From NCBI RefSeq assembly GCF_016545825.1, contig NC_052619.1, positions 67,776,115-67,840,114 on the forward strand: a stretch of 64,000 nucleotides of DNA, given 5' to 3'. The position numbers and the translations under genes are program-made. This document shows, in pieces, positions 47,882 to 58,039 of the stretch. Below the pieces are notes generated by a model. That model ran no database searches. It had not been told where the DNA came from and saw only the letters and a list, made by a program, of their open reading frames with translations. Source of the DNA: Eucalyptus grandis. Taxonomy: Eukaryota > Streptophyta > Magnoliopsida > Myrtales > Myrtaceae. How positions within the stretch are numbered: position 1 is the first letter of the stretch; each line of letters begins with the position of its first letter.

Positions 47882-47886
47882 GAATG

Positions 47887-48618
47887 AGTGTCTAAAAGCT
47901 GCAAAATCCTTTGTCCATGCTTATATTGCTAAATTGGGCTTCTACAAATTTTCGAGCTTCAAGCGTATGGGGAACCATAAATTCAACAAAAAATGGAAGG
48001 AGATTGATTAGGTACCCAATAGCGTTAAAACCTTCCAATGCAAAAAACGTGGTGAAAAGAAGGACATGACTAAGATGGCTGACGCTTTTAAGGCATCGAT
48101 GGTGAATGAATTTGAGATGACTGATAATAATCTCATGAATTATTTCCTTAGGATCGAAGTGAAGCAAAGTGCCAAGGAGATTTTTATTTCTAAAAAAGGA
48201 TATGCAGAAAATATCATTGACAAATTTAATATGAAGAATTGTACTCTGATCAATGCACTAATTGAGTGCAGGACCAAACTTTTGATGATGGTGTTAATGT
48301 TGATTTGATATTTATAGAAGCTTGATGGGGAGTTTGAGATACTTGACATGCACGGGACCGGATATTATGTATAGTGTTGGAATTATAAGTTGATATATGG
48401 AGAAGCCGAAGTTATCTCATTTTAAAGATGTAAAAAAGATACTTCGATGCATCAAAGGTACTACTTCTCATGGCCTACATTACTATCATTATGAATCCTT
48501 CCAACTTAGAGCTCATTTAGATAGTGATTATGTTGGAGATATCAATGATCGAAAAAGCATTACAAATTTTGTATTTTTGTTATGTAAAAATGCTTTCACA
48601 CGGTTATCAAAGAAATAA
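47887..48618 (+). pseudogene. Copia gag 3' end fused to RT-RNase H remnant
   Basis: Resumes the copia gag interrupted at 30265. The region after the basic KKRGEKKDM stretch (about 48060) jumps directly to RT, with loss of protease, integrase and N-terminal RT. 48066-48308 is a RT segment; 48397-48618 is the RT/RNase H connection with DSDYVGD and DRKSI. Stops separate the parts. Confidence 0.8.
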
Positions 48619-48961
48619 CCCAGTGTCACTCTGTTGACATGTAAACTCAATAATGGAAGGTACATATAGAATAGTGAACACTATCCTTTAATGATCTTGT
48701 GGGCACCACCGCGTAAGCATTTGAATGTAAAAAGTGAATCGTGCTTAAGAGGGTCCAAAGTAGAAGCACGAACTTTGTTGAAAGACTCGGAAACACAGAG
48801 TATAAATGAAAACTTATGCATACCGAATGAAAAATAGAAAGTCTTCATATCACATGCCATATTCAAGGCTCGACCACTCCAAGCTTTCATATCCAAGTCA
48901 TGCACACAAGTTGCAATTACGTCGGGGTGCGTCTGAAAATGCGATTACCATGTTCGATGAC

Positions 48962-49198
48962 CTAACGACGCGATCTTTCTTGATCTCTCACCCATTTCGT
49001 GTAACATTCGAGACCCCAAACGGTGATTGTGTCCAGCGTGCGTGCCACGAACGCCTGAACCGAGTGCGACCAATAGGGGTTGCACACCCGGTCGTACCCG
49101 ATCCACCGCACGCTAGCTCTGCTGAATGTCTCCGCCGAAGGTATGAAGAGATACCGTCTCTTCATCCTGGTCATTTTGGTGGCAATGAAAAGAGGAGC
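48962..49198 (-). pseudogene. SDR copy C exon 4
   Basis: Follows an ATTGCAG acceptor. 79 codons including stop, open. It contains APLFIATKM, FSRASVRWIGY and a shorter C-terminus than copy A. Confidence 0.82.
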
Positions 49199-50224
49199 CT
49201 GCAATATAATTGGAATTCAAGCGCAGCGTTAGTTCTAAAAGCTTTTTCCTTGGAACCTGCGATTCATTAATTTCTATGAAAACTTAATTACACATTTGAA
49301 GTGAATCTCTAAAATCCAAGCATAACTGTTTATCTCATAGTTTGAAACAAACAGTCAAGGAGAAGAAAACAAGCACAATAACAAGACCATAAACAAAAGA
49401 ACGCACATTAAGATTCGAAATTATACCTTTGCAAGATACAATGCCAGAAAAACCGTTCTCCTTTAGCTCATATAATGCCTTGTTTCACCAATTAGCAAAG
49501 GGCATCGTGTGGCATTTAACTAGCAAGTACAATCGATACAGCTAAGGAATGTTTTGGAGGTCATGGGTTAGTGAATGAGGCATGCAAGGTCAATAAATTT
49601 ACCGACCCATTTCACTTCTTCTTACAGAATAGTGAATTTAGGACTTTTGAACAATTTTCCTCCTGTGGAGAATAGAGAGAGCAAATAAGTGATTGCATGG
49701 TCTGGCTGATATGAAACATGACCAGTAAGTTAATCGCACGGACCACTGCATAGATTGGATTATATGACCCCCAACATGCATTGTGGAATTGTCACTAATC
49801 ACGAAGTACCTAGGCTTCTAATCATCTTCCCTCTATTTGTGAAGTCATGGAGAATGAGACCATGCTCCTAGTCTTTATTTTTTTGGGCTGAATATCACCC
49901 GTTGAACAAGATTAAGTTGATCCATTGAAACTTGAGTGGTTATTACGTCATTGAAGGAGAAAGTATATTATGCATCCATTTTACTACCGATGTGGAGAAG
50001 TGAGTCAATTAGTTTCAATAAAGTGATTGTGTTATGAAGGGAAATTCATTGACGTCTGATTTTCTTTTTTTAAAAGGAAAAAGTAAACATTATAACAATG
50101 TTCTCTCGCAAATTTATGAGAGTTTAGTTAGGAGCGGAGAAGAGGACAGAACAAAGGGGACACAAGAATTCTAACCAAATCATCACAATACATAAATGAT
50201 ATATGATGTTTCTCATACATTTAC
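49199..50224 (-). other. SDR copy C intron 3 with empty site for the Ogre insertion
   Basis: About 1 kb, homologous to copy A intron 3 on both sides of the Ogre element. The target reads GATGA once (minus strand, 49826-49822), where copy A has two copies around 3882-21726. Confidence 0.8.
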
Positions 50225-50294
50225 CTGACATTGAATATCAATCCATTGTCCCTCATACTCCAGACTGATGCTTTTTGAGAATGTTGCCAGAAAA
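50225..50294 (-). pseudogene. SDR copy C exon 3
   Basis: 70 nt, completing the split codon from exon 2 and keeping phase into exon 4. Flanks are TTGCAG and GTAAAT. The peptide ends WIDIQCQ, the KCR-conserved segment. Confidence 0.82.
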
Positions 50295-50390
50295 CTGCAA
50301 CAAATCACATTGATATATCTAAGTTCACATGATTGAACTATAAGAATAGATTGGTTATAGACTTTGACACTGTTGAAAGGTCCTTTTAGA

Positions 50391-51582
50391 TCTAAATAAG
50401 GGAAAAAGCCATGAAAAACCCGAACTTTGCCCAAAGTGACACATTTACCCCAAACTTTTTTTGTGACGTGAAAACCCCAAACTTTCCAAACCGTGACACA
50501 TTTACCCCCAAAGAAGGGCATTTTTGTCTTTTTATTCTGTTTTTCCTTTTCTTTTTTTTTCTTCTTCCCTCCGCCATGGCCGGCGGAGGGAAGCCGGCGT
50601 CCGCGACCTCGCCGGCGTCGGGCGAGGGCGAGGACACCCTCGCCCGCGCGGGGCGGCCCTCGCCGGCGACGGGCAAGGACGGCCCTCGCCGATCCGGCGA
50701 AGGCGGGACACCCTCGCCCGACGCAGTGAGGGCGGCCCTCGCCGGCGACGGGCGAGGACGGCCTCGCCGATCTAGCGAGGGCGAGACACCTCGCCCGACG
50801 CAGCGAGGGCGGCCCTCGCCGGGACGGCGGGACGGCCCTCGCCGGATCTAGCGAGGGCAGACACCCTCGCCCGACGCAGCGAGGGCGAGGGAAGGCCCTC
50901 GCCCGACGCAGCGAGGGCGGCCTCGCCGGCGTCGGGCGAGGACGGCCCTTGCCGATCTGCGAGGGCACCTCGCCCGACGCAGCGAGGGCGGCCTCGCCGG
51001 CGACGGGCGAGGACGGCCCTCGCCGGATCCGGCGAGGGCAGGGACACCCTCACCCGACGCAGGGAAGGGCCGTCCTCGCCCGACGCAGCGGGGCGGCCCT
51101 CGCCCGACGCAGCGGGGCGGCCCTCGCCCGACGCAGCGAGGGCGGCCCGCCCGACGCCGGCGAGGGGGCTCGCCCGAGGCCGGCGAGGGCCGCCTAGCCC
51201 GAGGCCGGCGAGGGCCGCCTAGCACGAGGCCGGCGAGGGCCGCCCTAGCCCGAGGCTGGCGAGGGTGACCCTCGCCCGACGCCGGCGAGGGCAGCCCTCG
51301 CCGGATGCCGGCTTCCCTTCGCCGCCAGCCCGGTGGAGGGGAGAGAGAAAAAAAAATTTTAAAAATTTTTAAAAATGAAAAGACCAAAATGCCCTCTAAT
51401 TTTGGGGTAAATGTGTCACATAACGAAAGTTCGGGGTTTTTCACGTCACAAAAAAGAGTTTGGGGTAAATGTGTCACGGTTGGCAAAGTTCGGGGTTTTT
51501 CACGTCACAAAAAAAAGTTTGGGGTAAATGTGTCACTTTGGGCAAAGTTCAGGGTTTTTCGTGGCTTTTTCCCTCTAAATAA
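50391..51582. mobile_element. MULE-type non-autonomous element in intron 2 of SDR copy C
   Basis: The element spans 50400-51573 (1174 bp), flanked by 9-bp TCTAAATAA duplications (50391-50399 and 51574-51582). A 9-bp duplication is characteristic of Mutator-like elements. Terminal inverted repeats begin GGGAAAAAGCCA and run for about 57 bp. Subterminal repeats of the same kind (GTTTGGGGTAAATGTGTCAC) follow, twice on the left and three times on the right. The centre (50576-51310) is GC-rich tandem sequence without transposase. Copy D has the single target at the same intron position. Confidence 0.85.
50576..51310. repeat. GC-rich tandem/palindromic repeat core of the MULE-type element
   Basis: Built from CCCTCGCC, GACGCAGCGAGGGC and GGCGAGGGC blocks in both orientations. 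The low-complexity composition opens long frames in several phases. I treat these as artefacts of composition. Confidence 0.8.
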
Positions 51583-51832
51583 TGTGAAACATACTAAATT
51601 GTTGGAACATTAAGCGATGTATAAACTTTTGTCCGGCATTGAATTTGATAAACTTCTTATTACTGCTTATAGTCCATCGCATTGTTTACAATGTCAAATT
51701 TGTATATCAATCCTGATATAGCTACAATCCTAAAAGGAAATTAGTAAGAAAGAGAAAACTTTTGCATTATAAATTTGATTAACAAATTACCGAAAAAATA
51801 AGACACAAAACTGGGAGAAAATCGAAACTTAC

Positions 51833-52155
51833 GCTTTGGTGGAGGCATACAAGGTCCAAAGAGGATACGAAGAGACATACACGGCGGAACCAGATCCCAT
51901 GTTCAAGATCGCTCCTCTCTTCCTCTTCAACATTCCATCGATCACTCCCTTCGTCGCCCACACCGCTGCGTTGACGTTCACTCTCAACGTGCTCTCCGTC
52001 AACTCTCGATCCACCTCGTGAAAGTATTTCGGGAGAGAAGCCATCCCCGCGTTGTTGACCAGCAACCCGACGTCGATCCCTTCCGTCGCTCCTGCAATGG
52101 CCGCCGCTATCTCCTCTCCGCTCAGCTTCGCGAGATCGGCGACCACTGTCTTGAC
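51833..52155 (-). pseudogene. SDR copy C exon 2
   Basis: 323 nt, open, between a TCCAG acceptor and a GTAAGT donor. It contains LLVNNAGMA, FHEVDREL, MLKRKRGAILNMGSGS and LYASTKA, the complete catalytic core. Confidence 0.87.
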
Positions 52156-52242
52156 CTGGACAAAGTGTCTCGTGCGTCAGATGTACGATCGCTCGGGAAT
52201 TTTTATGTAAATGGCATATGAAGTGCTAACTATGTAATGGAC

Positions 52243-52534
52243 CTCGGTGGTTGCTCCGAATCTATCCCAGCTCCCTCGAGGTGGCCTCGAGTTTGCTGGG
52301 GTTCCGACCGACGAGCACGAGGTTGAGGCCCTTGGAGGCGAGCTCGAACACCAGTGCTTTCCCGATGCCGTCGGTGGCGCCGGTGACAATGGCCCACGAG
52401 CCGTAGTCGCGCAAGTCCTTCGGCTTCCTCAGGAACGCGGCGTACAGCCATCGGGCGAAGGTGAGTACGTTCTTGAAGAGCGAGATGAAGCCTAGTACGG
52501 TGGCCGAGGCGATCAAGAAGTCCGCAAGAACCAT
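52243..52534 (-). pseudogene. SDR copy C exon 1 (2-bp deletion)
   Basis: Starts at ATG 52534, aligned with copy A ATG 162. It encodes a hydrophobic N-terminus ([15 protein letters not shown]), [20 protein letters not shown] and [13 protein letters not shown]. The frame then breaks, and the last 20 bases to the donor (GAG before GTCCAT) are out of phase by two. Confidence 0.82.
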
Positions 52535-52690
52535 CGTTTTGTGCGGTGTGTACTTTCACCAGAGGACTTCGGGATGGCAAGTGCTAAACATTTGTTGACG
52601 TCTCTCTCACTCACTGCTCTCCAAAACCCCGCGACGTACCAGCTCTCCTGACCGCATGTCCAGAGATATTTTGTACTCGAATCTTCCTAG
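52535..52690 (-). promoter_or_regulatory. Upstream region of SDR copy C, TATA site altered
   Basis: Homologous to window positions 1-161 in front of copy A. The TATAAAT of copy A is CAACAAAT here (about 52589-52596). No other TATA-like site is seen in the shared stretch. Confidence 0.5.
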
Positions 52691-52729
52691 TGTAAATTGA
52701 CAGTGTTTAAATTATTTTCTTGGAGTGAT

Positions 52730-52925
52730 CTACAGCCCATCCCCTCTCTGTCTCTCTCTTCCTTCTATCTCCACTCGCTCCGTTACAATCCCGCAGCAAC
52801 CCACGGCCACACAGCCGCCGCGCCCCACCTCCGTTAGGCTTTTGAGACCTCTTAAAGCGCTGGAGTAATCCCGTCGGACCGGAGCAATTTCCTGTCTTAG
52901 GTCTGGTCGACAAGGTAATGACCAT
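52730..52925 (+). other. Possible orphan first exon (5' UTR-like) facing away from SDR copy C
   Basis: A CT-rich leader (CCCATCCCCTCTCTGTCTCT) leads into a GC-richer stretch ending GTCGACAAG before GTAATGACC, a good donor-like site. This is the typical look of a plant housekeeping 5' UTR exon with a leader intron. No coding exon follows within several kb. Low certainty. Confidence 0.3.
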
Positions 52926-52999
52926 GGCCTTCTTCTTGACCCAGTTTAGGATTAAGTTAATGTTCTTTAACGCGGGGGTCGCTATGGAGATAAAGACCT

Positions 53000-54235
53000 A
53001 GCCAATGTTTGGGAACAGTCACCAATTTTGACAAAGCGAAGGAAGAAAAGAAATGACTAGATGAGTGCCGGGCGTTGCACATCTACCATGCGCGCTGGAT
53101 GCACTTGTGCCATCAGTCAGGCGAGGCTGGCTTCGTCCCATTTTGTCAAAACTCATTAAGATAGAAATTACTACGGAAATTGACAGATTGAATAATAAAA
53201 TAAATAAATCAAAATAAATAAATCGAACACCATAATTCGATGATAATGATTTTCTTTCAAGGAGAGTAGCGATAAATTTTATTATAGATTACGTGATATA
53301 ATAAAAGATTACACGCTCAAGTCATTTAAATACATTTAAAGATTCATTATACTAAATAACTCGCCTAGTGTTTAACTTTAAATTCATCGCTAAATAATCT
53401 CTCAATCTTAAGAAAAAATTTACAAATTTCACCATAAAATTTCATAGTTACAAACACTAATTTGATGAATGTAATTTACCAGTTTCCTTTGTGCGTCTTC
53501 ATTCACCAAGCACTCGTACACAAACAGCACTTCAAGGAGACCTCACGACCACGGCAAGACTTGCTTTACATATATAGAAGCAAGACCCACAAAAATAAAC
53601 CCTTGAATGTTAGTATCACCGCCACAGAGAAGAAGTCCAAGTCTGTCGCGTCTTGGTCAAAAAAAGGAAATCAATTGACCGAGTAATTGCGATTGTAATA
53701 CATGTTTGATTTCCAATATTTGTTCAAAGGCTTCGACAATCCAAATATAAGTTGTTGCTTATATTACCTCCGCTACTTTGCCCGGTGGATTCAAATTTGA
53801 TATCAGAAAATATCCAACTTGGACTTTAACTCTGAAATAGGAAATATGTAATTTCATGGCACAAATTTGGATGTCCATAAATAACAATATATCTTAGATT
53901 AGGATTCGTTTGTAGGTCCAAACTCGAGATATATTTTAATAATCTCCACCTTGACTCAACGTTTGAGACAAGTCACAATCGCTTTGCTAAAATTTAAACT
54001 CTATTGCTACTCTCCTATCCCTCAATGGGTTCATTGGCCATAGATATTTTTCAAGTCCAAGCCGTGCTTAAACTTCATCATAATCATGGACCTCATTAGA
54101 ACATCAACTCCACATGCACCTTTAGCTACTTCACAAGGATTTTTCGACGCAATTTTCTTAACCGTAGATAAAACAAAACGATTGTTACATCTATATCTAT
54201 CAGGAGATTAAATACATACATTATCAATATCAGTA
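53000..54235. other. Unassigned stretch
   Basis: No gene or element recognised. A plus frame at 53462-53686 has no family resemblance. Confidence 0.45.
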
Positions 54236-54441
54236 GTTAACCACTAGGGTTTGCCCCAGTAGTCACATTTCCAACATGGAAGGGGGAGATGGGGAGTTCG
54301 AACCCCCACCTTCTCAAAGGAGGTTTGGAGTGGGATGAATTAATTTCAAGTGTGGGTTTCAACTCCTACACCCTGCAAGAAAGCAAGATAAAAGTCTGAG
54401 AGTGAGAATATGAATAGAGTAGGATTGACCAAAAAAAAAAA
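54236..54441 (+). mobile_element. tRNA-derived SINE
   Basis: Pol III-like internal promoter: A-box-like TTGCCCCAGTAGTCAC (54251-54266) and B-box-like GAGTTCGAACCCC (54294-54306), about 40 bp apart. The 3' part reads GTCTGAGAGTGAGAATATGA and ends in an A run (54430-54441). Layout and tail fit plant tRNA-derived SINEs. The family is not identified. Confidence 0.58.
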
Positions 54442-54815
54442 TCAGCAATTATAGTAACCGTTGGCTTTATAGGTCCCATGTCACTACAAACACCATCCAT
54501 GTCAATTATCTCGTTAGTATTCATATAAGTTTTGAGAGTGAGAGTTAGAATAATAATATAGTAGGATCGACAAAAAAAAAAAATATCAGTAGTTGCAATA
54601 ACCGTTGGCTTTATAGGTCTTATGTCGCTACAAACACCATCCATGTCAATTATCTCGTTAGTATTCGTATAACTCTGAGAGTGAGAGTTAGAATAAAAAT
54701 ATACACAATATATATATGTATATATATATCAACAGTTACAGTAACAGTTGGCTTTATAGGTCCCATGTCGCTACAAACACCATCCATATCAATTATCTCG
54801 TTAGTATTCATATAC
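54390..54815. repeat. 143-bp tandem repeat, three copies, seeded by the SINE tail
   Basis: Each unit holds a SINE 3'-end-like GAGAGTGAGA stretch, an A run, then ACCGTTGGCTTTATAGGTC, ACAAACACCATCCATGTC and ATTATCTCGTTAGTATTC. In the third unit the A run is replaced by an AT-rich microsatellite (54700-54730). The unit starts inside the SINE, so the duplication followed SINE insertion. Confidence 0.82.
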
Positions 54816-54829
54816 GTTACTTCAAGAGT

Positions 54830-57200
54830 TTTTAATTGCAATTCCATCTCAAGTTGAACACCATTTAGATCCGTTTCGAATATATTTAAAAATCTCTGCT
54901 GTACTACTCTCTTTCCAGATATTTCTTTATGGAAATATTTACAATTAATTGGTTTTACATTATCTTTTAAATGTCAATTTCTTGCATCCATGCATTGTTC
55001 TTTGTTAGGAAAATACTCGCATTTTTACATAAAATACTCATACGTACTTTTAAAACAAATTCCCTCTTTCGCACGTTTTACAATTATTCGCGCTATTGGA
55101 GTGGACTGATTTATACATGTATGCAATACATGTATTATGTTTACCAAAAAGTACTCCAGTTATGAATTCATTTCATATATTTTCTTTAGTCAATTAATTA
55201 CGTGACTTGTAAAAAATCATTTATGCCCAAAATATGATTATTTATCCTTGTCATCCCCAAATTCTGTAACAGCTTTTCTGAGAAATTTTCAAAATTTAAA
55301 AATTTGATTGAACCTTCGATACGAGTAAAACCTGTAAAAACACATAGAAGCACAACTCGCTCGACACCTATGAGGTGAACTCTCAAAGTTATTCTAAAAA
55401 TTTAACGTCAGAAAATGAAAGAGAGAAAAAGTAAATAAGAAAGCAAGATAATTGAAATGACAAGGTCACGTCAATAAGATGAAAACAATGTGCGGTTTTA
55501 GATACATAGCATAATAGAGTTTATGGTCTTTTATGAGCACCATGTCCGTGTAAATTTTCAGCATTTGATTAAAAAAGTAAAAAAAAAAAAAAAAAAATTA
55601 GAACCGTTCAGGTTGAAATTTATCAAACAACCAAAATCCGCTGCACTTGAATGCAACGGCGAAAAATCACGAGGGCATCGTACCCAGCGGAAACTATAGG
55701 CTGACCCGGTGGTCTCTTTGTAGGAAGAATGACAAATGGGAGCAAAGGCTTACCGGCATATAAGATTGTGAAAATCCATAGGGGTGTCATGGCGGATACG
55801 AAGACCAGCGGTTGGGTTGTGAGATCCTTATATTCAAAGCGCCAAGGCTTCTACTTGCCATTATCGACATCATCCAAAATGGGAAGCAACTCATTGCAGA
55901 GATGTCCTTTATCAAATCGAGAACACATTCTAGAAAACCCTCTTCAATGATGATTCAAGCTGGTGTCTGAAATGCTCCGGACTTCGAATCAATAGGAAAA
56001 GGATAATAACTTTAACTTCTAACTTTAGTGGTAATCCTTATGATTTATAATAAAAAGAAGAAAAAATCAACCGGAAATATGGATTATAATTCTTTTGATG
56101 TTTTCTTTGTTTTAGATTGAATTTAGTCCTTTTTTTCTATGGTCAATTTCATGCTAACTTTTGAACCTAGTGAAAATCTTTAACCAAATGTTGCGTTTTG
56201 GTTTTATTATAGGAGACTCAAGTTCTATATTGAGCTTGGATAGAGAATGTCAAATGCGAGAAGGACCCTTATTTATCAACTTATATATACAACCTTAACA
56301 ATTGATACTCGAATGACTTGAAGACTAATTGCTTCTTAGCATAAATTACACCTAAATTTAATCAATTATGTAATCTGGACACTAATAGTTATGCTTCAAG
56401 CTCAAATTATGCCGGAACTTAATTTACGACACAACTTATTTTAAGTGTAAAGCTGAAATTTAATCAATAGCAATACTCTTGAGTAAAAACATAATGCTGG
56501 AATTTAATTAACGACGTTGGATTTGTAGAACAACACTAGAATCTAGTCGATGATGCTAGATCGGATAAAGATACACACTGAAAATTGATTAATGATGGGA
56601 ATATGGAAACTATGGCTAAGATGTGATAAAGTAAAGATAAAGTAAATATAATTGTTCTGTTATTCGAGGGGTGCTTATCAATGGTAGGTCTGTGGTATTT
56701 ATAGAGTAGACTGATTGTTCCTTAGTCGGCTGCTCTTTCTTGGACACTACTCTTTGCATTCTCCACGTTTTCCACTTCTTCTTGGTTACCTTATCCTTTA
56801 ATAACCATTTCTTGCCCCGCCAATGATGCTGGTGCGGCTTGTTCCTCAAGCAAATAATCGCTCACTATTTTTATGCGCATTTCTTGCAATAGTTATTCTC
56901 GCTCAAATTATAATGCTATTTTTGCTTTATCATCAAATCCAGTGCACTGTCCCTGTAGCATGACACGTGGCAATTAATCTCCAAGCTATTGACTCTAGAG
57001 TTGGTTTTCAGAATCCCATTGAGGCTTAGCTTAAGTAGCCTTCACGAAAAATGTTTTACCCTTAACTTCACAAGTCAAAATGGAGTGTTTCGTCCAGTGA
57101 TCTCTTGTGATTGGCACGTGGTTCCAAGGGTAATTTTGGATGTCAACAATAACTAAATGCAAATTGTATTACATTTTTGGGTCGGAAAAATACAAAAAGA
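54830..57200. other. Unassigned AT-rich stretch with one coding-like patch
   Basis: No recognised gene. 55640-55950 is less AT-rich and holds a 73-codon plus-strand frame (55729-55950) without family resemblance. It could be an exon relic. A run of A is at 55580-55598. Confidence 0.4.
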
Positions 57201-57214
57201 GTTTTAATTTATTA

Positions 57215-57990
57215 CACTTGTGCTAATTTAGTCTTAAACTTTTAATTATAACAATTGAGTTCCAAGCCTTTTGACGATTTGCTAATGTAGTCCATCCGAT
57301 CAATTTTGATAAAAAAATCGTTAACATAAATACCTATCATTCTACATAGCATGACCAACGCTAGTGCCAAATTTTGTTTACAATTTTTAAATATTTTTTT
57401 TCCAACATTTATTTTATTTTATTTTTTATTTTTTCACAACTCTGGGGTAGCAAGGTTGTTGGCCAACTATCACTAGCCACAAGTGAGGGCCAACACTCTC
57501 GCCTGTTAGCTGGCCAAGCAAGGGTGTCTCGGTTCTCACCATCGTTATTGCTAAGATCCAAGTGAGGGCGACGTAGCCCTCGCCCAAACCAGCCGAGAGC
57601 ATAGTGGTCCTTGTCGGCAAATAGATGAGGGCCCGACACCCTCACCTATGGCCAACAAGGGCGTGGAGGCCCCCACCCGTGGCTAATGAGGGGTGGAAGC
57701 CCTCTCTTAGACCTCACCTGTGGCTGGTGAGGGTTGATTGGTGATTTTGCCAACCCATAGTTGGGAAAAGAAAAAGAAATGAAAGAAAAGAAAATACAAA
57801 GGTAGGAAAAGAAAATACAAAAGTCGACAAAGAAAAAAGTAATAACAAATTTGGGAAAAAAAAAATATCTATATTAGTACTAGCCATTTCATATGAGATA
57901 ATCAACTTCCATGTCAACGATTTTCAACCAAAATTGGTCGAATTAACTATATTGGTAAAACGTAAAATGTTTAAAATTTAATTGACACAA
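57215..57990. mobile_element. MULE-like non-autonomous element with GC-rich centre
   Basis: The left flank (CTAATTTAGTCTTAAACTTT, then AACAATTGAGTTCC) is mirrored imperfectly on the right (CAATTGAAATATTTAAAATT, AATTAACTATATTGG). The centre (57430-57740) has GTGAGGGC/GCCCTCGCC-type repeats similar in style to the core of the element at 50400-51573. No target duplication could be fixed. Confidence 0.45.
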
Positions 57991-58039
57991 TTGAAATATT
58001 TAAAATTGAATTGGCATAGATGCAATAGCTTTGGATTTT

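Larger units (their letters stand above)
30261..47886 (-). mobile_element. Tandem Ty3/gypsy array: three LTRs and two internal regions, one TSD
   Basis: The array 30266-47881 consists of LTR 1 (30266-33442), internal 1, LTR 2 (37501-40684), internal 2, LTR 3 (44748-47881). GAATG is found at 30261-30265 and 47882-47886 only, so one insertion event explains the outer boundaries. The middle LTR is shared. LTR ends are TGTGACA...TGACA on the minus strand. Each internal region has a PPT beside the left LTR and a tRNA-iMet-type PBS beside the right LTR. Coding remnants are Ty3/gypsy with a Tekay/Del-like RT (lineage is inference). The usual origin of such arrays is unequal recombination between LTRs of sister or homologous copies. 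Confidence 0.93.
29663..48618 (+). mobile_element. Decayed Ty1/copia element split by the gypsy array
   Basis: Left part (29663-30265): copia gag (UBN2 type), with MNGYNYDILH, VLETLNHTTD, ALKDKIRNTSAIKLRRL and a LELEN segment just before the break. Right part (47887-48060): gag C-terminus resuming in the same context with CLKAAKSF. It then runs directly into RT at 48066-48308 (FEMTDNNLMNYFLRIEVKQS) and RT/RNase H at 48397-48618 (HFKDVKKILRCIKGTT, DSDYVGDINDRKS). Protease, integrase and the first part of RT are missing, so the element was internally deleted. Several stops are present in gag. The 17.6-kb gypsy array occupies 30266-47881, with GAATG on both sides. Confidence 0.85.
48962..52534 (-). 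pseudogene. KCR-like SDR copy C (four exons, one 2-bp frameshift)
   Basis: Best-preserved copy. Exons: 52534-52243, 52155-51833, 50294-50225, 49198-48962, with introns bounded by GT and AG. The product would be an ER-type KCR-like reductase: hydrophobic N-terminus, TGATDGIG cofactor loop, NNAG, GSGS serine block, YASTK catalytic pair, GQWIDIQCQ, then APLFIATKM and VRWIGYDRVCNPYW. All key SDR residues are present, unlike copy A. One lesion: copy A has CTGAGGGATAG where copy C has CTGGGATAG (about 52264-52270), a 2-bp loss that puts TAG at 52262-52264, before the exon 1 donor. Exons 2-4 are open and in phase to the stop at 48962. It ends RDQERSRR, with no dilysine signal. If the 2-bp loss is a sequence error, this would be a functional gene. 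Confidence 0.8.

Noticed and set aside
50213..51486. Long Arg/Pro/Ala-rich frames on both strands (up to 251 codons)
   Set aside because: Most of the frame is the GC-rich repeat core of the MULE-type element; only the last segment (50294-50225) is real SDR exon 3.
48962..52534. Calling SDR copy C an intact gene
   Set aside because: The 2-bp loss in exon 1 creates a TAG before the donor; without read evidence it must be listed as broken.
54236..54441. A tRNA gene
   Set aside because: A-box and B-box like sequences are present, but the acceptor stem and anticodon arm cannot be formed; the A-rich 3' tail fits a SINE better.
55729..55950. A small plus-strand gene
   Set aside because: 73 codons without domain, promoter or splice support; kept only as a coding-like patch.
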